DNA of 64,000 bases, taken from contig NMRB01001169.1 in the NCBI GenBank assembly GCA_002633025.1, positions 11,089 through 75,088 of the forward strand. Direction: 5' to 3'. Each line of letters opens with the position of its first letter. Position 1 is the first letter of the stretch. A program made the translations under genes and the position numbers. This DNA comes from Notospermus geniculatus (taxonomy: Eukaryota; Nemertea; Pilidiophora; Heteronemertea; Lineidae). Shown here piece after piece: positions 43,635-58,600 of the stretch. A model generated the notes under the pieces. That model saw nothing but the letters and a program-made list of their open reading frames with translations. It searched no databases and was not told the origin of the DNA.

Positions 43635-46600
43635 ATGAGTCTTCTACGGACTCGGCCTAGGCCACTACAGATTCAAAATGGACCAAGGAAACATGTGGAC
43701 TTCGAACCACCACCCAGTGTAGCGGGAAATTTAAGTCCGGACTTACAACCGAATAGTCCGCCAATTTTTCCAACTACCGGTACTGACTGTCAAAATGTGT
43801 TACAGATAGGGAAATATTTACTACAAAGGCAGCTAGAAGGGAATAATTTGTATAAAGCAATTAATTTGGACAATCATGAGGAATATTTGTGTAAGGTGAG
43901 TGATCAACATGTATCCAATTTCAATCATTTTGTTTGTATGTTTGTATTCTCATGGGACTAATAGTTGTTCAGTTTTCAGATCAGGATAACAACAGTGATT
44001 GAAAGAATACAGTGGAACAGTCTCTCTATCAAGGACACCTTTCCTTTGAGAGTGACAGATAGTGTCCTTAATTGAGAGGTGTCCTGATTACAGAGGTCAA
44101 AAGGAATAGAAACAACCTGTTGGGACTGAACTTAATGTCCTCTTAGAGAGAGAGAGGTGTCCTCCTGGCAAAGGTGTCCGCTGAGAGAGGTTCCACTGTA
44201 TAATACGAACTGACTGTGGTCTGACTATTCAGCAGGGGAGAATGATCCCAACTTGAAGATTCAGACTGAACATATGCTTCAGTAGGCTTTCGCTTTACCC
44301 TAGGCCTGGGCCTAGGTGCTCTCCCATATTGGTTTTCAGTCAATCCCATCAGCTGAATCAGCTGGACACATTGCCAACATGAAGATTTTGAACCAGGTGT
44401 GTCAGGGATCATAGTCCCCCTGGAAGGAAAGTCCGGGTCGTATTTGTACTGCCCGATCAACCCGCAGTGAAGGATAATATCACTAACCCTCACCAACACC
44501 TTTAATAACAAAGCCATGCGGACTTGCATCCCTGGGATGCTGATCCCTGTCACACAGGTTTGAAACATTGGGGGTAATGTACATACATGTATTACCATTA
44601 CCACCCCCCCCCCCCCCCCCCAGCTCCACACAAAGGAAATTCAGTGAATTCGATTGAATTGCTGCCTGAATTGCTCATGACATATGTTATTGTTATTGTC
44701 ATACATGTAGGAGTGATGCAATCGCTGAATAGGCCTGGCGTGATAGGCCTATGACCGTGTTGCCAAGTTTCATTTTCACGTAGGCCTAGCAAATACAAGG
44801 AAGTGAAAGTTTTCATGTTATTGTTTTTTTTAATGTGTAAATATTAAAATAGTATTTTTACTTTGTATGCACTCGAGAACTTGTAGAAAACGTGATTCTC
44901 CAGACATTATCAGTACCAGGAAGTCCATGTGTCAGCCCTGCTCTGGAATAAGTATTGTGTGGTTTTAACAGGATATCCTCTGACTGACTTGTGAGTTATC
45001 AATCATGTAAGATTTAAGAATACCTTCCAGGACATGGCGGGATATTGTGCAATTCTCTTGGATAAGTGACAATTCTAACAGGATGATGCAAAAAAGATGC
45101 CCAACTCGTGAACTTGAACATTTACTGATGGATCTCCTACTTTTTGGTCAAGGTGCTGCTTCTGATGCTGAACAGCACTGGTCATGCAAGGCCTATGTGT
45201 GTAAAATCGGTGTTGATGTTTTTAAAATTGATTGAGCCACCCTGTATTATCAACGAACCCTAAAACTGCCTCATCATTGCACCTCAGCAGGGTGCAGTGT
45301 CACTTTTATTATGCATTATCACTTATTATTACATACATGTACGACATCAAACATACGTCAAAGTCATTGCACCATTGATGTGACACTTTATGGGGTTGCT
45401 GACCTGCCTAATTGCACAAGAGACATGGAATTGAAAGCTTGGTGTTTTAGGGCCTAATCAGGATTACCAACAAGCAAGGCCAGTCAATATCATTTGCCAT
45501 GTCACTCCATTGTCTAATCAATCTCTGACAAGGACATGGTGGCATGTGCAAAAACAGGATGATCCTGACTGTAAACCTGTGACCATGGCAACAACTTATC
45601 TGAGAACATTCCATGATAATTTGAGGAAATCTTATCTTGTAGCCCTTACCCAGAAACAAACTCTTCAAGGCCTGGTTTTGACCCACTTTTTGTCACCATC
45701 GAAATTGTTTACATTGGACCCACATTCCTCAGACATCAGACTGATAATAGACCTACATGGTGGAGTCCACCAAACTATGTATGTAACTCAAGGGCCTACT
45801 AGTACTATTCCTTAGGGCCATGGAAATTATCAGTGTCAGGAAGTTGGCCTACCCGACTGAGATTCGACTCCGACACCATCGACCATTGGTCACTCCTGAC
45901 CCCATCATTGGTCAGACATTGCCCAAGGCCTTATCTTGAATGAACATTTTGTAGGCCCAACATCTGATTCTGAGCTTGACACTTTTAGGGCCAAGCAATG
46001 AGCTTGATGGCAAAAAGGTCATTCATGTCATAGCGACCAAAATGCCTTGGCAACAAAACACTAATTGTGGCTGCCCACATCTGGCTTGATTTAGACCAGA
46101 CAATCCAATGAGATGAAGACATCAGGTACCAGCATGGGTACAGGTGGCATGTATCTAAACCAGTGATAAAACAAAAATGGTTCCAATCAAGCGGCAAGTG
46201 GGCGTGGTTTTTTGCTCATTAGGTGTCCATGCTCTTGGTCACGAATGAAAATTATGGTAAAAAACGCAAACGAAGTTGTACGTTTCCCGCCAGCAACTTG
46301 CTGCAAGTCGCGGGCTGGGGATCTTGCGTTTTGTCTTGTGGCTCTGTCATTGTTTTCCTCGCCATCTCGGCATGTAGGGTCAGAGCATCCAGAAATCTTC
46401 AAGTCAATGTGGTCTTCGAATATCATGAACGTATGCAATAACTGACCGTTGGCTCCTCTCCCTGTATTACAAGTTCTTTTGGTGTCGCCAGAACCAGAGG
46501 GTTCTGAATTCAAATCAGATGAATCATGCTCATTCAGCAAGAAAGAACTGGCACCACCCTTGACATTGTTGTGCAAAGCTTGCAATTGTGTTGTTTTTAT

Positions 46601-49600
46601 AACATTTGTGGGACAAGTCGGACTGCCTTCCGATGACTTAGTGTCCAAGTCCTTGGTCACACTGCCGTAAACTGGCACGGTATGTGGATCACGATTTTAA
46701 GTGCCTCCTTGACCCGTGAAGGAGGACAGGGCATACCCACCACTTTTCGGGTGGCATGGTGAACCCTCCAGTCAAGTGTAAAGTAACTGGTGTTCTTGGT
46801 GTGTTTGTGTATGAAAATGACGATTGAAGTAATACTAGGACCTGTTGCCAGGCGCTTGAATCAGACGTAAGTGGTGTTCTTGTAAAATAAGTCTGATTTT
46901 CAAGTCTCTTATGCTCCTGTTGTGTGGAGAAAGGGGAATGTGTAGCACCGCACCGGCAGAAGGAGGGCGGGGGTGGTCCCCTCAGATGAGGATTCGGTCA
47001 TTCATTCGGGTCAAAAATTTAGTGAGTCATTTTGCGTTAGGTGGAGTTTCTTGGATTTAACGTTTGACATCCGTTTTGCCGTTCTTGTTGGCTTTCCTTC
47101 GTTCCCTCACCTTCACTTTCATGCTGGTCTAATTATCTTCGATAGGAAGCGATATTACTTCTTCCGCATTCTGCAATTTCCCGATCATCCAAATGCAGGA
47201 AGTCCAAATTCTCACTTCCTTTTGCCTCCTATCAGGTAATATTTCACACAGTTGTCCCGTGCATTCATTTGCCGTAGAAGCAAAAAATTGATCTCAGATA
47301 GCTGGTGAATGCGCAGGAAATTCTAATTTTGAATCCTCGCTAAATCAAACGGGAAATTTGAATCAAAGGAAAGGTTGTGTTCGCACCTGTAAGCAATTTG
47401 CACGTTCTCCAATCCTCTTCGAGAATTTGTTTGGAAACGATGAAAAATGATCTAATTCCTAATCCTACATAAAAAATCATTCTGAATCTGCTCAAAGTTG
47501 AAGTTAGATGAACTACATGTACCATCGATTTTAACCTAAAACGACAGGAGATGAATCAAAGCCACCTCCTCCAGTCCAAAATTTGGTACTATTGTGTCAT
47601 TCACTCGCATGTTTTCGATGATTTAGAACTAAAAAAGATTTGGTTGCCGAGTGGGTAGGGTCCAGTCGGTCTAAGCAAACAAAAATTTGAGTGGTTATGT
47701 AACGGAAGTGGAGAGGGTAAAATTTGTCAATTGTCACCCTCCGGGTCAGTCAGCGAGTGACCTGGCCACATCCTCTATTTTTATCCAACAAATTTTTGTC
47801 TGAGGTTCCTGTTATGTAACAAACTTCCTGTGTAAGATTAGAAGGGTGAATATTCTGGAGATTCCTTTCTTCTGAAAATAATTTTGACGCCTTTGTTGAA
47901 AAATTGTCAGTGACCAGCAGTCGTCTAATTTTTCTCAGGGTTTGTCTGAGTTTATTTCAAGTAGAACGTTCGCCTCTTATGCAATCCACATAGTGACCAA
48001 TGGTATGGGTACGGGGTGGAGAAATGCTCCCCAAAACAGCAAAAGTCCCCAACTACGATTGGAAAGAGCATTTTCTGGTGTCTGGACCAGGAATCTCTTG
48101 GTTATTGTGACCTTTTTGAGATCTCTGGCATTTGGGGTTTGAAAATGGAGAACGGCCTGACAGCCTTTTGAAACTCCTCAAACAATAAGGCCTTCATTTC
48201 CACATTACCTAATAGAGGAGTATCTGTGTTGTTAGTTACTCGCTCGCCCCCAAAGTAGGGTCATCGATTTTTTTTCACCACTGACTGTGACCAGCAACAT
48301 CGTCTCCATGGGTACAGAATCTCCGTCAGTGCCGGGGGCTATGGTACCAATGTAATGTCTCCAGTTAGAGTTTTATTAGTAGAAGATTGGGGTATATTGT
48401 TCAGAGTCGTCGCCGGACAATGGAACGTCGCTGAGAACGTATGCCCTTTGCCTGTCCTATCACGAACCACTTGTCTCCTTATGATGGCTACAAGAATAAA
48501 GCATTGTCCGTAAAACAAAGTGAGGTGTTAGTGCAACCTAAATTTGCACCATTGTCCTTGATGAATCTGTAAGAAATTAGCTGTTGTTTAGCTCTGTGTA
48601 TTGGTTGTCTTCAGGATGAGCTGCGTATGATCCCCGGTGGTCTAAAGTCCGGCTCACTGTAGATTATGACCAATCCGTTGTCTTCGCAACTCAGCGGGAA
48701 TGATACGATTGACCCATACTCGATTACAATACCGGTAGTTGTGGGGGTTGATGGGGTTGTTGATTCAGCCCTTCCTAATGAAGTGAACAGATCCATACGC
48801 AGGCTCCCATCACATGTGAGAGAGTATGACAAATCTACATACAAAATATTTGACCTTGAATGTACATATATTGACCTTTGCAACCTTGAGAAAAACTGAC
48901 CATGACTCCCATCACATAAAGTGATTCATTCCTTAACTCTTTTATCTGCTCATGTATTCAGCGCAACTGATCACGCTTGTGTGGATTTTATGCACTTTAT
49001 AAATAAATTATCTTTAATCTTTAATCTTTTATTAGGACGAGGCCTACACAGTGTGCATTTCAAGTAGGGCAATGAAATCCTCAGTATCAGGTAGTAGGCC
49101 TACATGTACTAGCAGATTGTGATTTGACTCTGACTGAGTCAACAACTCTACAGTACAAATCTATATGCACAAAATATTTGACCTTGAATGTATTGACCTC
49201 CAGTGACATTGAGAAAAACTGACCAGTCATACTCATATATTTTGTATTTTCAGGTGACGGGTGTGGACCGATATCGAGAGACGCTATCCGCCTACTGGCG
49301 CTGCGATTCACACGAGCACATAAATGAGATTAAAGAAATATTATTGGGCGAGACTAACGCCTACGTCTTCTTTGAAAAAAGTCACGGCGACCTGCACAGT
49401 TACGTGCGAGACCGACGACGACTGAAGGAGGAGGAGGCCTGTCGATTGTTCGGACAGATTGTGACGGCGGTGGACGAGTGCCACGAAAACGGCATCATTC
49501 TACGAGATTTAAAACTTAGGAAATTCGTTTTCAAAGATAAAGAGAGGTAGGTTGAATTAGATGAGTGTAACGCATAAAGATCACGCTGAGTAAAGGAAAG

Positions 49601-52600
49601 TTATCATCGATTACAGGGCTCACATTTTGGGGGTGACATGGGGCGAAACGCCCAAAATAACTCCCAGGGAGACATAAAGTCACCTAAAAAAACAAAAACA
49701 AAAATTTTTTTTTTTTTTTTTAGGGGTATATTATCCCCTCTGAAGCATTTTATGCACCCCAAAATGCCCAAATCTGCTCCTAAATGCTCTAAAATACCAT
49801 CATTAAGTGTTAATTTCTTGCAAAGAGGCTGAAATCAAACAACTTTGTTAGATATGTCGTCCACAAACTTTATGTGAAGTCTCCCTCTTGAGAATGAAGT
49901 CTCCCAAATTTTTGAGGAGGGAGACATTATTTCTCCCTAATTTTAGACCCAAGTGTTGAGCCCTGCGCGATTGTGTAAAAAAAATGCATCAGTCGCATGT
50001 GGGACAAAATGCTGCAGAAGAGTCCGTTTTGAGTAATTTCAGAGAGTTGAGGACAAAACCCACTGGGGTTTCTGTTCCACATCCAAGAACATCCCAGGTA
50101 GAGGCAGTCTTTGCGACCTGTACCTCTATGATGGGTAAGGGTGTCACTGTCAGCATACTGACTTACCATTTTCAGCAATTCATGATGCTGCAGAGTTTGG
50201 CAATCTATCTATCTATGAATCGATCGGATAGTCAGCCAGTCAAATTCAGAGCACAGAGCGTGGAGTCCTCTCAGAGAAATAAATCACCCCAGGACTCATC
50301 TTCAACGATCGTTCATCGGAATATAAATAATGAGCTTAGTCAGCGATATTTGTGAAATTGCCAGGTCATCGGGATTTGGATTGAGACAAACAGACCTGTT
50401 ACGGGGAATCCACGGCCTTCAGGGATCGCGTTGGTTCTGGATATGGGTATTTGATATGTGTTGGATGATCGTGGTTTCTTACGGGGAAGGATTTGTCATG
50501 TCGTGACCGTGACCTCGACAGTTTGGTGCAGATCATTACCCTCTCCATCCCTTGGGGAGGATGTGTGACCGAGTAATCGAACTCACGATCTCTGCGATGA
50601 GACACAACTGATAACTATGCCACTTTGACCACAAGGCAAACCTAGTCCTGTCATACTTGACATGCTTGATAAAAAATCAAGTTTGTAAATCATTCTCTGG
50701 GCTGAGAACGTAACCTATGGCTACACTGAAACGGTCTCCTAGGATAGGCTCCCATCCCTTCCCTGTTACAGTTAGCGCAGGATGTGTGGCACACCTTTGG
50801 AACATTTTATGTTGCAGTCCCATCCCAGGTTTTCTGGATGGTCACCACACCTTTGCTGCATTCTGATTACCTCTTTGTCTTTTACCTTCCTCTCCCTGAT
50901 ACTTGTCAGGCTCCAGCTGGCATCAGATGACTCAAATTGTGTGAGTTGTGCTGTGGCTAGCCTCGGGTATGGCCTTGGCAAGGTGACTGAGGTTAGAGTT
51001 GTCTACCTGTGTGTCAAAAGGGCTTGTACCGCCGGTAAAGGTTGACCATTGGGAGACTTCACTAGGGAGGTTTCGCAAGCGCCGGGAATGGCCATACGAC
51101 GACGTTTATCTATTGTTTGGGTATACCCACACAATAGATAAACATCGTCGTAGGGCCTAACCAGGCGCTTGCGAAACCTCCCTACCTTTAGAGACGGCCT
51201 GTTAGCGGTCCTATAACATCACAAAATTTGACATCGTAGACATTAACCAAGGCTGACAGACGAAAAAGGGCTTGGTCCCTTGTCCCCCCCAACTCAGGGG
51301 ACTGGGGTTTGTCATTGAAATATTTCTCAATGGACAAACAAGGTTTACAGAAGGTACTAAACTCTGAATGAATCGTCACATCGGCAGTCTGATTAGAGAG
51401 TGTGAGATAATTGTATTGTCATTCATGTCCTTCGTGACTGAGTCAGCATGTATTTCCTGTTCATTCTCGGGTCGACAGTCAGCGGCTGTGGTGTTGGTCA
51501 TCAGCGTAGCTCGTTCATTAGGAAGATTTATTATTAATCTTCGCTGTCCTAGTCAATTCGTGTGAAACCCTAATTAACCCTACCTAGCTTTATTAATTAC
51601 TGAATCAGATTGAGTGGGAGTGGAGCCAGTTGTTGGCACGTCACGACATCTGCGTGATTCTTTTCGATGAGGCAGAGATTATCTAAATGATTATGATGCT
51701 TGGATGGAGCAGGGCTCTTTGGGTTGCTGGTTCCCCCCCCCCCACCTTCCCACAGTATTGCACAGTATTAGAGGAGTACGAATGGTAGTAGGCTGTGATG
51801 ACAATGACATCCTTCGTGGCTCTGGTTTTGAGTTTAGATCCAACGATACTGGTATCAACAATTGTTGATCGGTGCATCTTTGTTTGGCCGCGATGATCTT
51901 TGTAAGATGACGGCGTCCTTTGTTTGACAACCACAGGGTGTGATTGCATCGTAAGATCTATGTGGATGAATTGAATAGAACAAATCACACCTTTTTCGCT
52001 GTTTTCTTGGTGGCACAATATCAACGTCGGAGTTGTTACGCATTCCAACTCAATTCTTGGAATATTTTTATTACTGGATGTACGTCTGACGGCAGCTACA
52101 CCCTCTGCTGGTAAATAAACCCGCCGGATAATCATTCCGTATTGAGCAGTCTGATCGTCATGGTGCTATGACGTCATCATCAGCATCGCAGTCGATAAAA
52201 CACCAATATAAAAATCATGTTTTCTCCTCCTTGGCTGTCGGCATCAATGATTGAAATAATCATTATTGTCTGATCCGTTGAGTGTTGGCTTTGAAGTTGG
52301 ATGTGTGAAATAATACGACATACCGTCGACCGTTAGTGTCGGCCATCTTTCTCTTTGAGACAGACGTAAGAGAGTTTGAGTATGTGCCTTTCTCTTGGGA
52401 AACTGCATCGTCCAGGACACACCCTAACATTCACGTTGCCGAATGAGAACAGAATAGGGAGTTTTCGCAAAGCCCCCGAAACGCGAACGCCAAACCCATT
52501 GTTCGATGCTACGAAGAGACCACCGAACAAAAGGATAGACGTTCCCGTTGGCGTTTCGGCAGCTTTGCGAAAACTCCCTAATGTATCGAACCTGCAACCT

Positions 52601-55600
52601 CTGAGGTGACCGGCGTTGATGATTCCCTGACTACCGTGAAGTTCATTGTGGTAGTTCTGAAGCCTTCAAATCCAAGCTGTTCCCGACGAACATGTGTAAC
52701 ATTACTCAGAATGTACCCACGACGCATCAGAAGCCCAAGTACATTCCCTTCACCTCCGTGTTGACTGTTCCGTCTCTAGTGAAGTGATTGGTGATTCACC
52801 TTCTACAGTATTCAGGAATGCCAAGAACGGCCAACGCACCTTCTTACATCTCGCACATATCCAGCGGCAGATATTGGTAGACTGCGGTCAAAAGGTTCTT
52901 GAAATCAATGTTCAGATACTGAGAATTTAGAATTGATGCAGAGAGCTTTACGTCATTTGCATCCATCTCCATCCATCCATCTTATTAAAGTCCCCCAATA
53001 GTCATTACCTGGAGAGTTTGGAAGTGCTACTTTGGCTTGTGTGCGTGGTATTAGCTGGGTGGAACACCAGAAGATGGCCCGACTTCAGACTTTCAATTGC
53101 CTGTCCTCGTTCGTTCAGAAACATGGTAGCGTCACTTCTTGCTTCGAGTGGTACGTCATTTGTGTGTTCATCTCAAAGAAGTGCACCGAGGGGGCGCTGC
53201 AGTCAGTTGAACTTGTAATGCAACGTGATAAGCTGGGTGAAACACCAGGGGGGGGGGGCACCCTTCAGGGCTTTGAATACTGCCTGGCCTCATTGATTCA
53301 TGGCAGAGGTGTTGACTTGAGCAGTAGAAGCTGAGAATAAATGCATTACTTGTTGGTTCATTTGACCTCATGGACAGCTTCAGGAATGCAAACTCCTTGC
53401 TTTGCACTTCACCTGCGGCCTACACGCCTATTTGTGATTCCTTGATGGCTATTTTTAGCCTCGCAGAGATAATCTTCAGTCTATTTTTCGAATACCTGCG
53501 CCGAGCGTACCTACACTGTCTCAAACTGATTGCTGTATCAAGGCGATGGGGGGGGGGGCATTGGTGTTGACCTTATCCAGTCTTTGACGGAAAGGCAACT
53601 GGAGAATAAAGGGGTAAGGCAACATATGGGTTGATCTTTTCAAGCATTTAAGTCATTCCCATGCCACATTGGTGTCCTGTGACAGAACAATGCCTGACTA
53701 CTTTTAGGTGTTTGTGACCCGATCTAGCAAAAGTAGGCAGTGTTTCCATCAGAGGGGTAGAGGGGGTAATTGTCCCCTCCTCAAAAAGTCAAAAATAGTC
53801 AGAATTGGTGTTTTTGACCAAGAATTCTGTCAAATTTCCTCTTGTCCCCCCCTTAAAAAATTCCTGGCAGAAACACTGTCGGCAAATGTCGCAACCAAGG
53901 AAAGGGTTAACAGCTTTATAACACAATAAGCTGAAATGTACATCTCTGCAGGTTGACAATAGTAGTGGACAGCAGTGATAATAGTTGAGTTAAACTGATG
54001 ACCAATGATGATCACACAGCGACATGCTTTTGCTGGAGCGGGTCGGTGGCAGTCGTTGCTAAATCTTGTGTCTCTACTACTACTATCTCCCATCCCCTAA
54101 CGACCGTAACCGTATATGGTATGTTCATTTGCCGCCACCACAAATTGCTACCGTGCCATTCCTAATCCTATTATCTCCTTAAAGGTAAAAAAGAAAGATT
54201 TCCAGGCATCTTGACGTCATGAAACCCGACACTGACCTTTGAATGTCACGAGTAAAACATTTAAAAACTCATCTTTTATCTTACGCCAAAGACTGTGACG
54301 TAAATTTTCAATGCGTTAGGCGAGTCTGGTAGTGATAGTATCCACGACCGGTGACATTAAACGATACCAATGTGTTTTCGACGTGGTTTATTGATGTTCC
54401 GGGCCCGATCGATCCGTCGTGAACTTAGCAACACCCACACAGTGACGACAACGCTCGCCTGATCCCTGAAGACGGTCGGCGAGGGCCCTTTATTGCAGGA
54501 AGCAGCCGCCCACCTGTAGACCTGGGGTTGTCATGGTGATAGGGATGAAAGGTGGCTATGTAACTTCTGACAAACACAGGATGCTGATGGAGCCAGTCTC
54601 GTTGCTGCAGCAGGGGAATAGTGACTTGTAATGAATTCTTCACACAATCGAATTGAGTTTGAGGTTCCAGTCTATCAAACATTCTGCTGTGAAGGCAGAG
54701 GCTGGACAGCCCTCTGAGGAACATAACCAAACTGTGTATTGAGAACGTGTAGTGGAGCATTGTGACGTCACTTTTGACCGTGCTGACATCCACGACAAAG
54801 TGTGTAGTAGATCACGTCATGGGTTTAAGTCGCACTCATTCACTTGCACTGACGACAAAGTGCACCACGTGGGTCGACGGCGCCCTTTGCTGTCCAATGG
54901 TGGATTCAGACTGATCACATGATGTGATGACATCACGTGCACGCTCTCTAGAGGCTTTGCATATGACGTCACAAGCCGTCATGCTGGAGGACACATGCTG
55001 CAGAGGCGCAGCGAAATGAGCCGTGCATGCCCCGATGACGTTACGTCAAATAATGGTGTGGCGCACTTCACGCAAGTCACATCACGGTCAGCTCACACCT
55101 CTCTGCGCCCTGTGTCCCCCAGAATGGCTGCCAGGATGACGTCATTGCAAAGCCTCCATTGGTACTGTCTACCGTCCATCCCGACATCAACATAGCATGC
55201 TAACGCCTAAGCTAGGCCCCCATGAGCAATGAATGTGAAATATGAAATGCACGGCTTGACCTGATCTTGCTGCAATTACACACAACCGCAACTGGTGCAA
55301 ACAGCTCTATGAAGCAAGATAGACCAGAGGAGCGTGGACTCAGTGAACCGCTCATGCGTGGCGAAGGACATGTGCAATTTAGCATAAAATTTAAGGGAGT
55401 GCTAGCGTATCCAATAATCAACTGTCCGTATCGACCACCAGTTGACTGTAACCCCGTTCAGGCAACATCTGCGTCGTATCTACAGGTACGTTCATCGTCG
55501 ATAATGTTACCATGACGACCGTTCTTGGGTTTGATGACATAGCCATTGCGTGGGTTGTAGCGCATTAGCGAGGGCACTGGTGGCGGAGTGGTTCCATATG

Positions 55601-58600
55601 GAATAATAGGACCTGATATTTCGTGTTGATTAAGTTTAATCCCTCGTAATAATGACGGCAGGAGGAAGATGGCGGATTGCCGGGCGGAACAGGAGTGGGA
55701 GGGGTAGAAAATTGATTCTAAAACAAGGAGAGGATGAGAAAGACATGGATCTGTTTGTCTGGGAAACTCAGAAGCCATTGCCTGCCCGTCCCTGCTTCTG
55801 ATGCAGTACAGCAGCTCTGTTGCTCTCAAACGCCACCATACTACATAGTTTCCTCGGCTAGAGACCTCACAAAACTCGAATCTCTGTTTGGGCTAAAACT
55901 TGGGAAAGGCCAGCCCCATCCCTGCCTAAGCTATGTTTTCAAGGAGTGCCGGTGAATGGGGTCCGAGTGTCTGAAATACCAGGCATACCACGCCCTCTGG
56001 CCATCGCTGCGATCGCGTTATGTTGTGACAACTGAGAAAAAACACAAGACGTTGTTAAAGCAACATCGGCGGCGAGTTTTTGTATGGTTTTCCCAGGGGA
56101 ACTGATGATTAAAACGCGGCAAGGAGGGGAGAATGTGCTGGAGCAATCACTCCAACTCGAGGTCAATTATTCCTAATCAATGAAGGGTAATACCCGGTCA
56201 GCTCGGCCACTCGAACGCGGTGAGACTAATTCGTGTGCCGATTGTTTCAAGCGTTTGATGTAATTTGTCGTGAATGATTCATATCCTGGAAGTTCGTGAG
56301 ACCAGCTAATTGCTGGACACAGGATGTGTTGTTTTTGACTATGTCTGCTGAGCTGCAGTGGCGAGCAAAGCACATTCTCGAGTACCCCCCTTGATCTGAC
56401 GGACAAAGACGCCCTTCTCAGGACAAGAGGATGTTGTGTTAACACTATTGAGCTTCGATTCCTGCACCCCAAAAATACATTACTAACGATAGTATACGAT
56501 TGTATATATCAGGAGGGAGTGCCTCATTGATGTTTGCCAGCTGCTTGCAATAATGTGCAATGAGTGTTTCGCCCGCGGACCATCCCGATTTTCATTTTAA
56601 TCACTGATTTGCTTTCATCATTCACACGTATCGGTAGAGTGCATTCTCCCATCGCAGAGCTTGGTCCAAAGCTCTGCGATGGGAGGATGTTAGAGTGACA
56701 TCCTAATTCGCACCTACCCAGGCATAAGACGGCCATACGTGAGAGCGAATGAGCAAGGCAGAGAGCTTTACCGAGCCTGGGCACAGGCCAGTAGATTGCT
56801 TTCTGATGCATAACTCCAGTTAGCATGGCTGACACAGCTATCGGCAAATCATGGCCTGTTGTGTGACATATCGCTGGTTTCCAGTCGATTTGCAAAGGCC
56901 TGGCACCACTCCTTCAGTGCTGGCGGTACGTTTGTAGGAACATCCCCACCTGATGCCCACGTAGACGCAGCTGTGAATTGCTGAGCTCAGGTCTATGTGA
57001 AAAAGATGACGCAATTAGAATTGAAATGATAAAGTGTGACTTTCGATATATGGATTTTTAGACCGTGACATGTGCATGTGTCATGCATACACGTCAGTGA
57101 ATCACAGAGTCAGCTTTGGCAGGAAATAGGCCTATAATAAGTGGTAGACTTATAACTGTCTGCTGACAATTTGCCAACAGAATAAGCGTAATACTTTGTA
57201 TGGCAATATGATGTTGATATAATGTTTCAATGAACGCCATGCCCTCTTGTGGTTACGTTCTAAGGGCCTTATACTTGTCAACTTTCCAGTGAAACGTAAA
57301 AAGCCGTGGTATGCGGATCTAGTAAGTTATGTTGGGCGAAAAAAACTTGGTCATTCCAAGTGCAGTCTGATCTTTTCGTGCTTATCATGTCCTAGTTTCG
57401 AACTTTCATAACCAATTGGCCAAATCATTTTATTTGCGCATTTACTATTAAACGTCTTTTTGTTTGTTGAAATCGTGCACAGCTGGTGAAGCAACAAAAA
57501 GTAGGCGCAATTGTGATATTGCTGAAACCGATTTCTGCACAGCATACGGCAGCTCGGATAAGGTTGACCGCTCAAATTGGGGACGGGGAGGGGGCTCCCC
57601 TTCATGATGAGAGACTGGTGTGGTCTATTCACGGCTACTCTCAGTTGAACTGCTACATGTAGGCCTATCATTCGGCTGAGTTTGTCAAAAGAGACCAGAA
57701 AATCCAAGCTCAGATTTAGCGACCGGCCCCGCTGTCCAACACTAATTCATCGGCTGTTTGGCTCGAAAATATTTCATAAATGAAGGGAGAGATTTGTAAT
57801 AGATGACTGATAAAAAATGCATTGAAATTTACCAATCGACTGTGTAATGACGCAAGCATAATACCTCTGGCATAGCGGCAGACTTTGCAGAGGGCCTCGT
57901 TTAAACATGGGCCATTGAACCATCTTTTTTGAAGATGGGGATTTGGCCTAGTGGTTTAAGGCGACAGGGTTTCCGCCAGAGGGTAAAATGGGTAAAATTC
58001 CGTACCCTAAAATTTTTCCAGGGTACTGATCCGTACCCTCAAAAATTTGATAAATTCACATATTTATCAGCAGTATTCATTGTTTTTCACCATTTAACAT
58101 CTTATTTCACGATGGAAAGTGATTTTATCCTTCAAAATACGCCTAAAATGGCACTAAACATCGTTTAAAACCAAAATAAACAAATAAAAATAAAAATAAA
58201 AATTTTTTGAAAAATTTGACTTCTATTGATTTCTATTTCATAGACTTTGCAGAGGGAATCATTGGCCTGTTTTCCTTGAGCTTACGAGAAATTTCCTGAA
58301 CTGCGCATAAATATCACCTGATCCATGTCTGTTCCATTGAACTTGACCGCAATATCACCTGCACATAGTATTATAATGCATACTGCAGACAGGACTTGCT
58401 CTAGTTTACGTGAACCCTGTAATCTGTGTCCATAACAATGAGATGACAACACCAGGCCTAGGCTGGCCCCGTTTTATTGTGCGTGATTAATCGTTATGAT
58501 GAGTCATCATCATATTCCTTTGAGCGAGGCCTACTCACGTATTCCATAATCAGTCCATTCAAATAATATGCAGGCCTGTGCGTAGGCCTGAAGCGTATTT

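Larger units (their letters stand above)
43896..49253. other. Tribbles intron 1
   Basis: Donor AAG/GTGAGT, acceptor TTTGTATTTTCAG/GTGACG. It contains an ACAGTGGAAC foldback (44012-44200), a C-run (44604-44621) and a local direct repeat near its 3' end (48829-48908 with 49156-49231). The open frame at 46187-46678 on the minus strand has no recognisable domain. Confidence 0.7.

Noticed and set aside
46187-46678. 163-codon minus-strand open frame in Tribbles intron 1
   Set aside because: No recognisable domain, low-complexity polar composition and no plausible splice partners; probably chance.
49984-50355. 123-codon plus-strand open frame in Tribbles intron 2
   Set aside because: Polar, no domain recognised and no phased donor/acceptor pair linking it to Tribbles exons.
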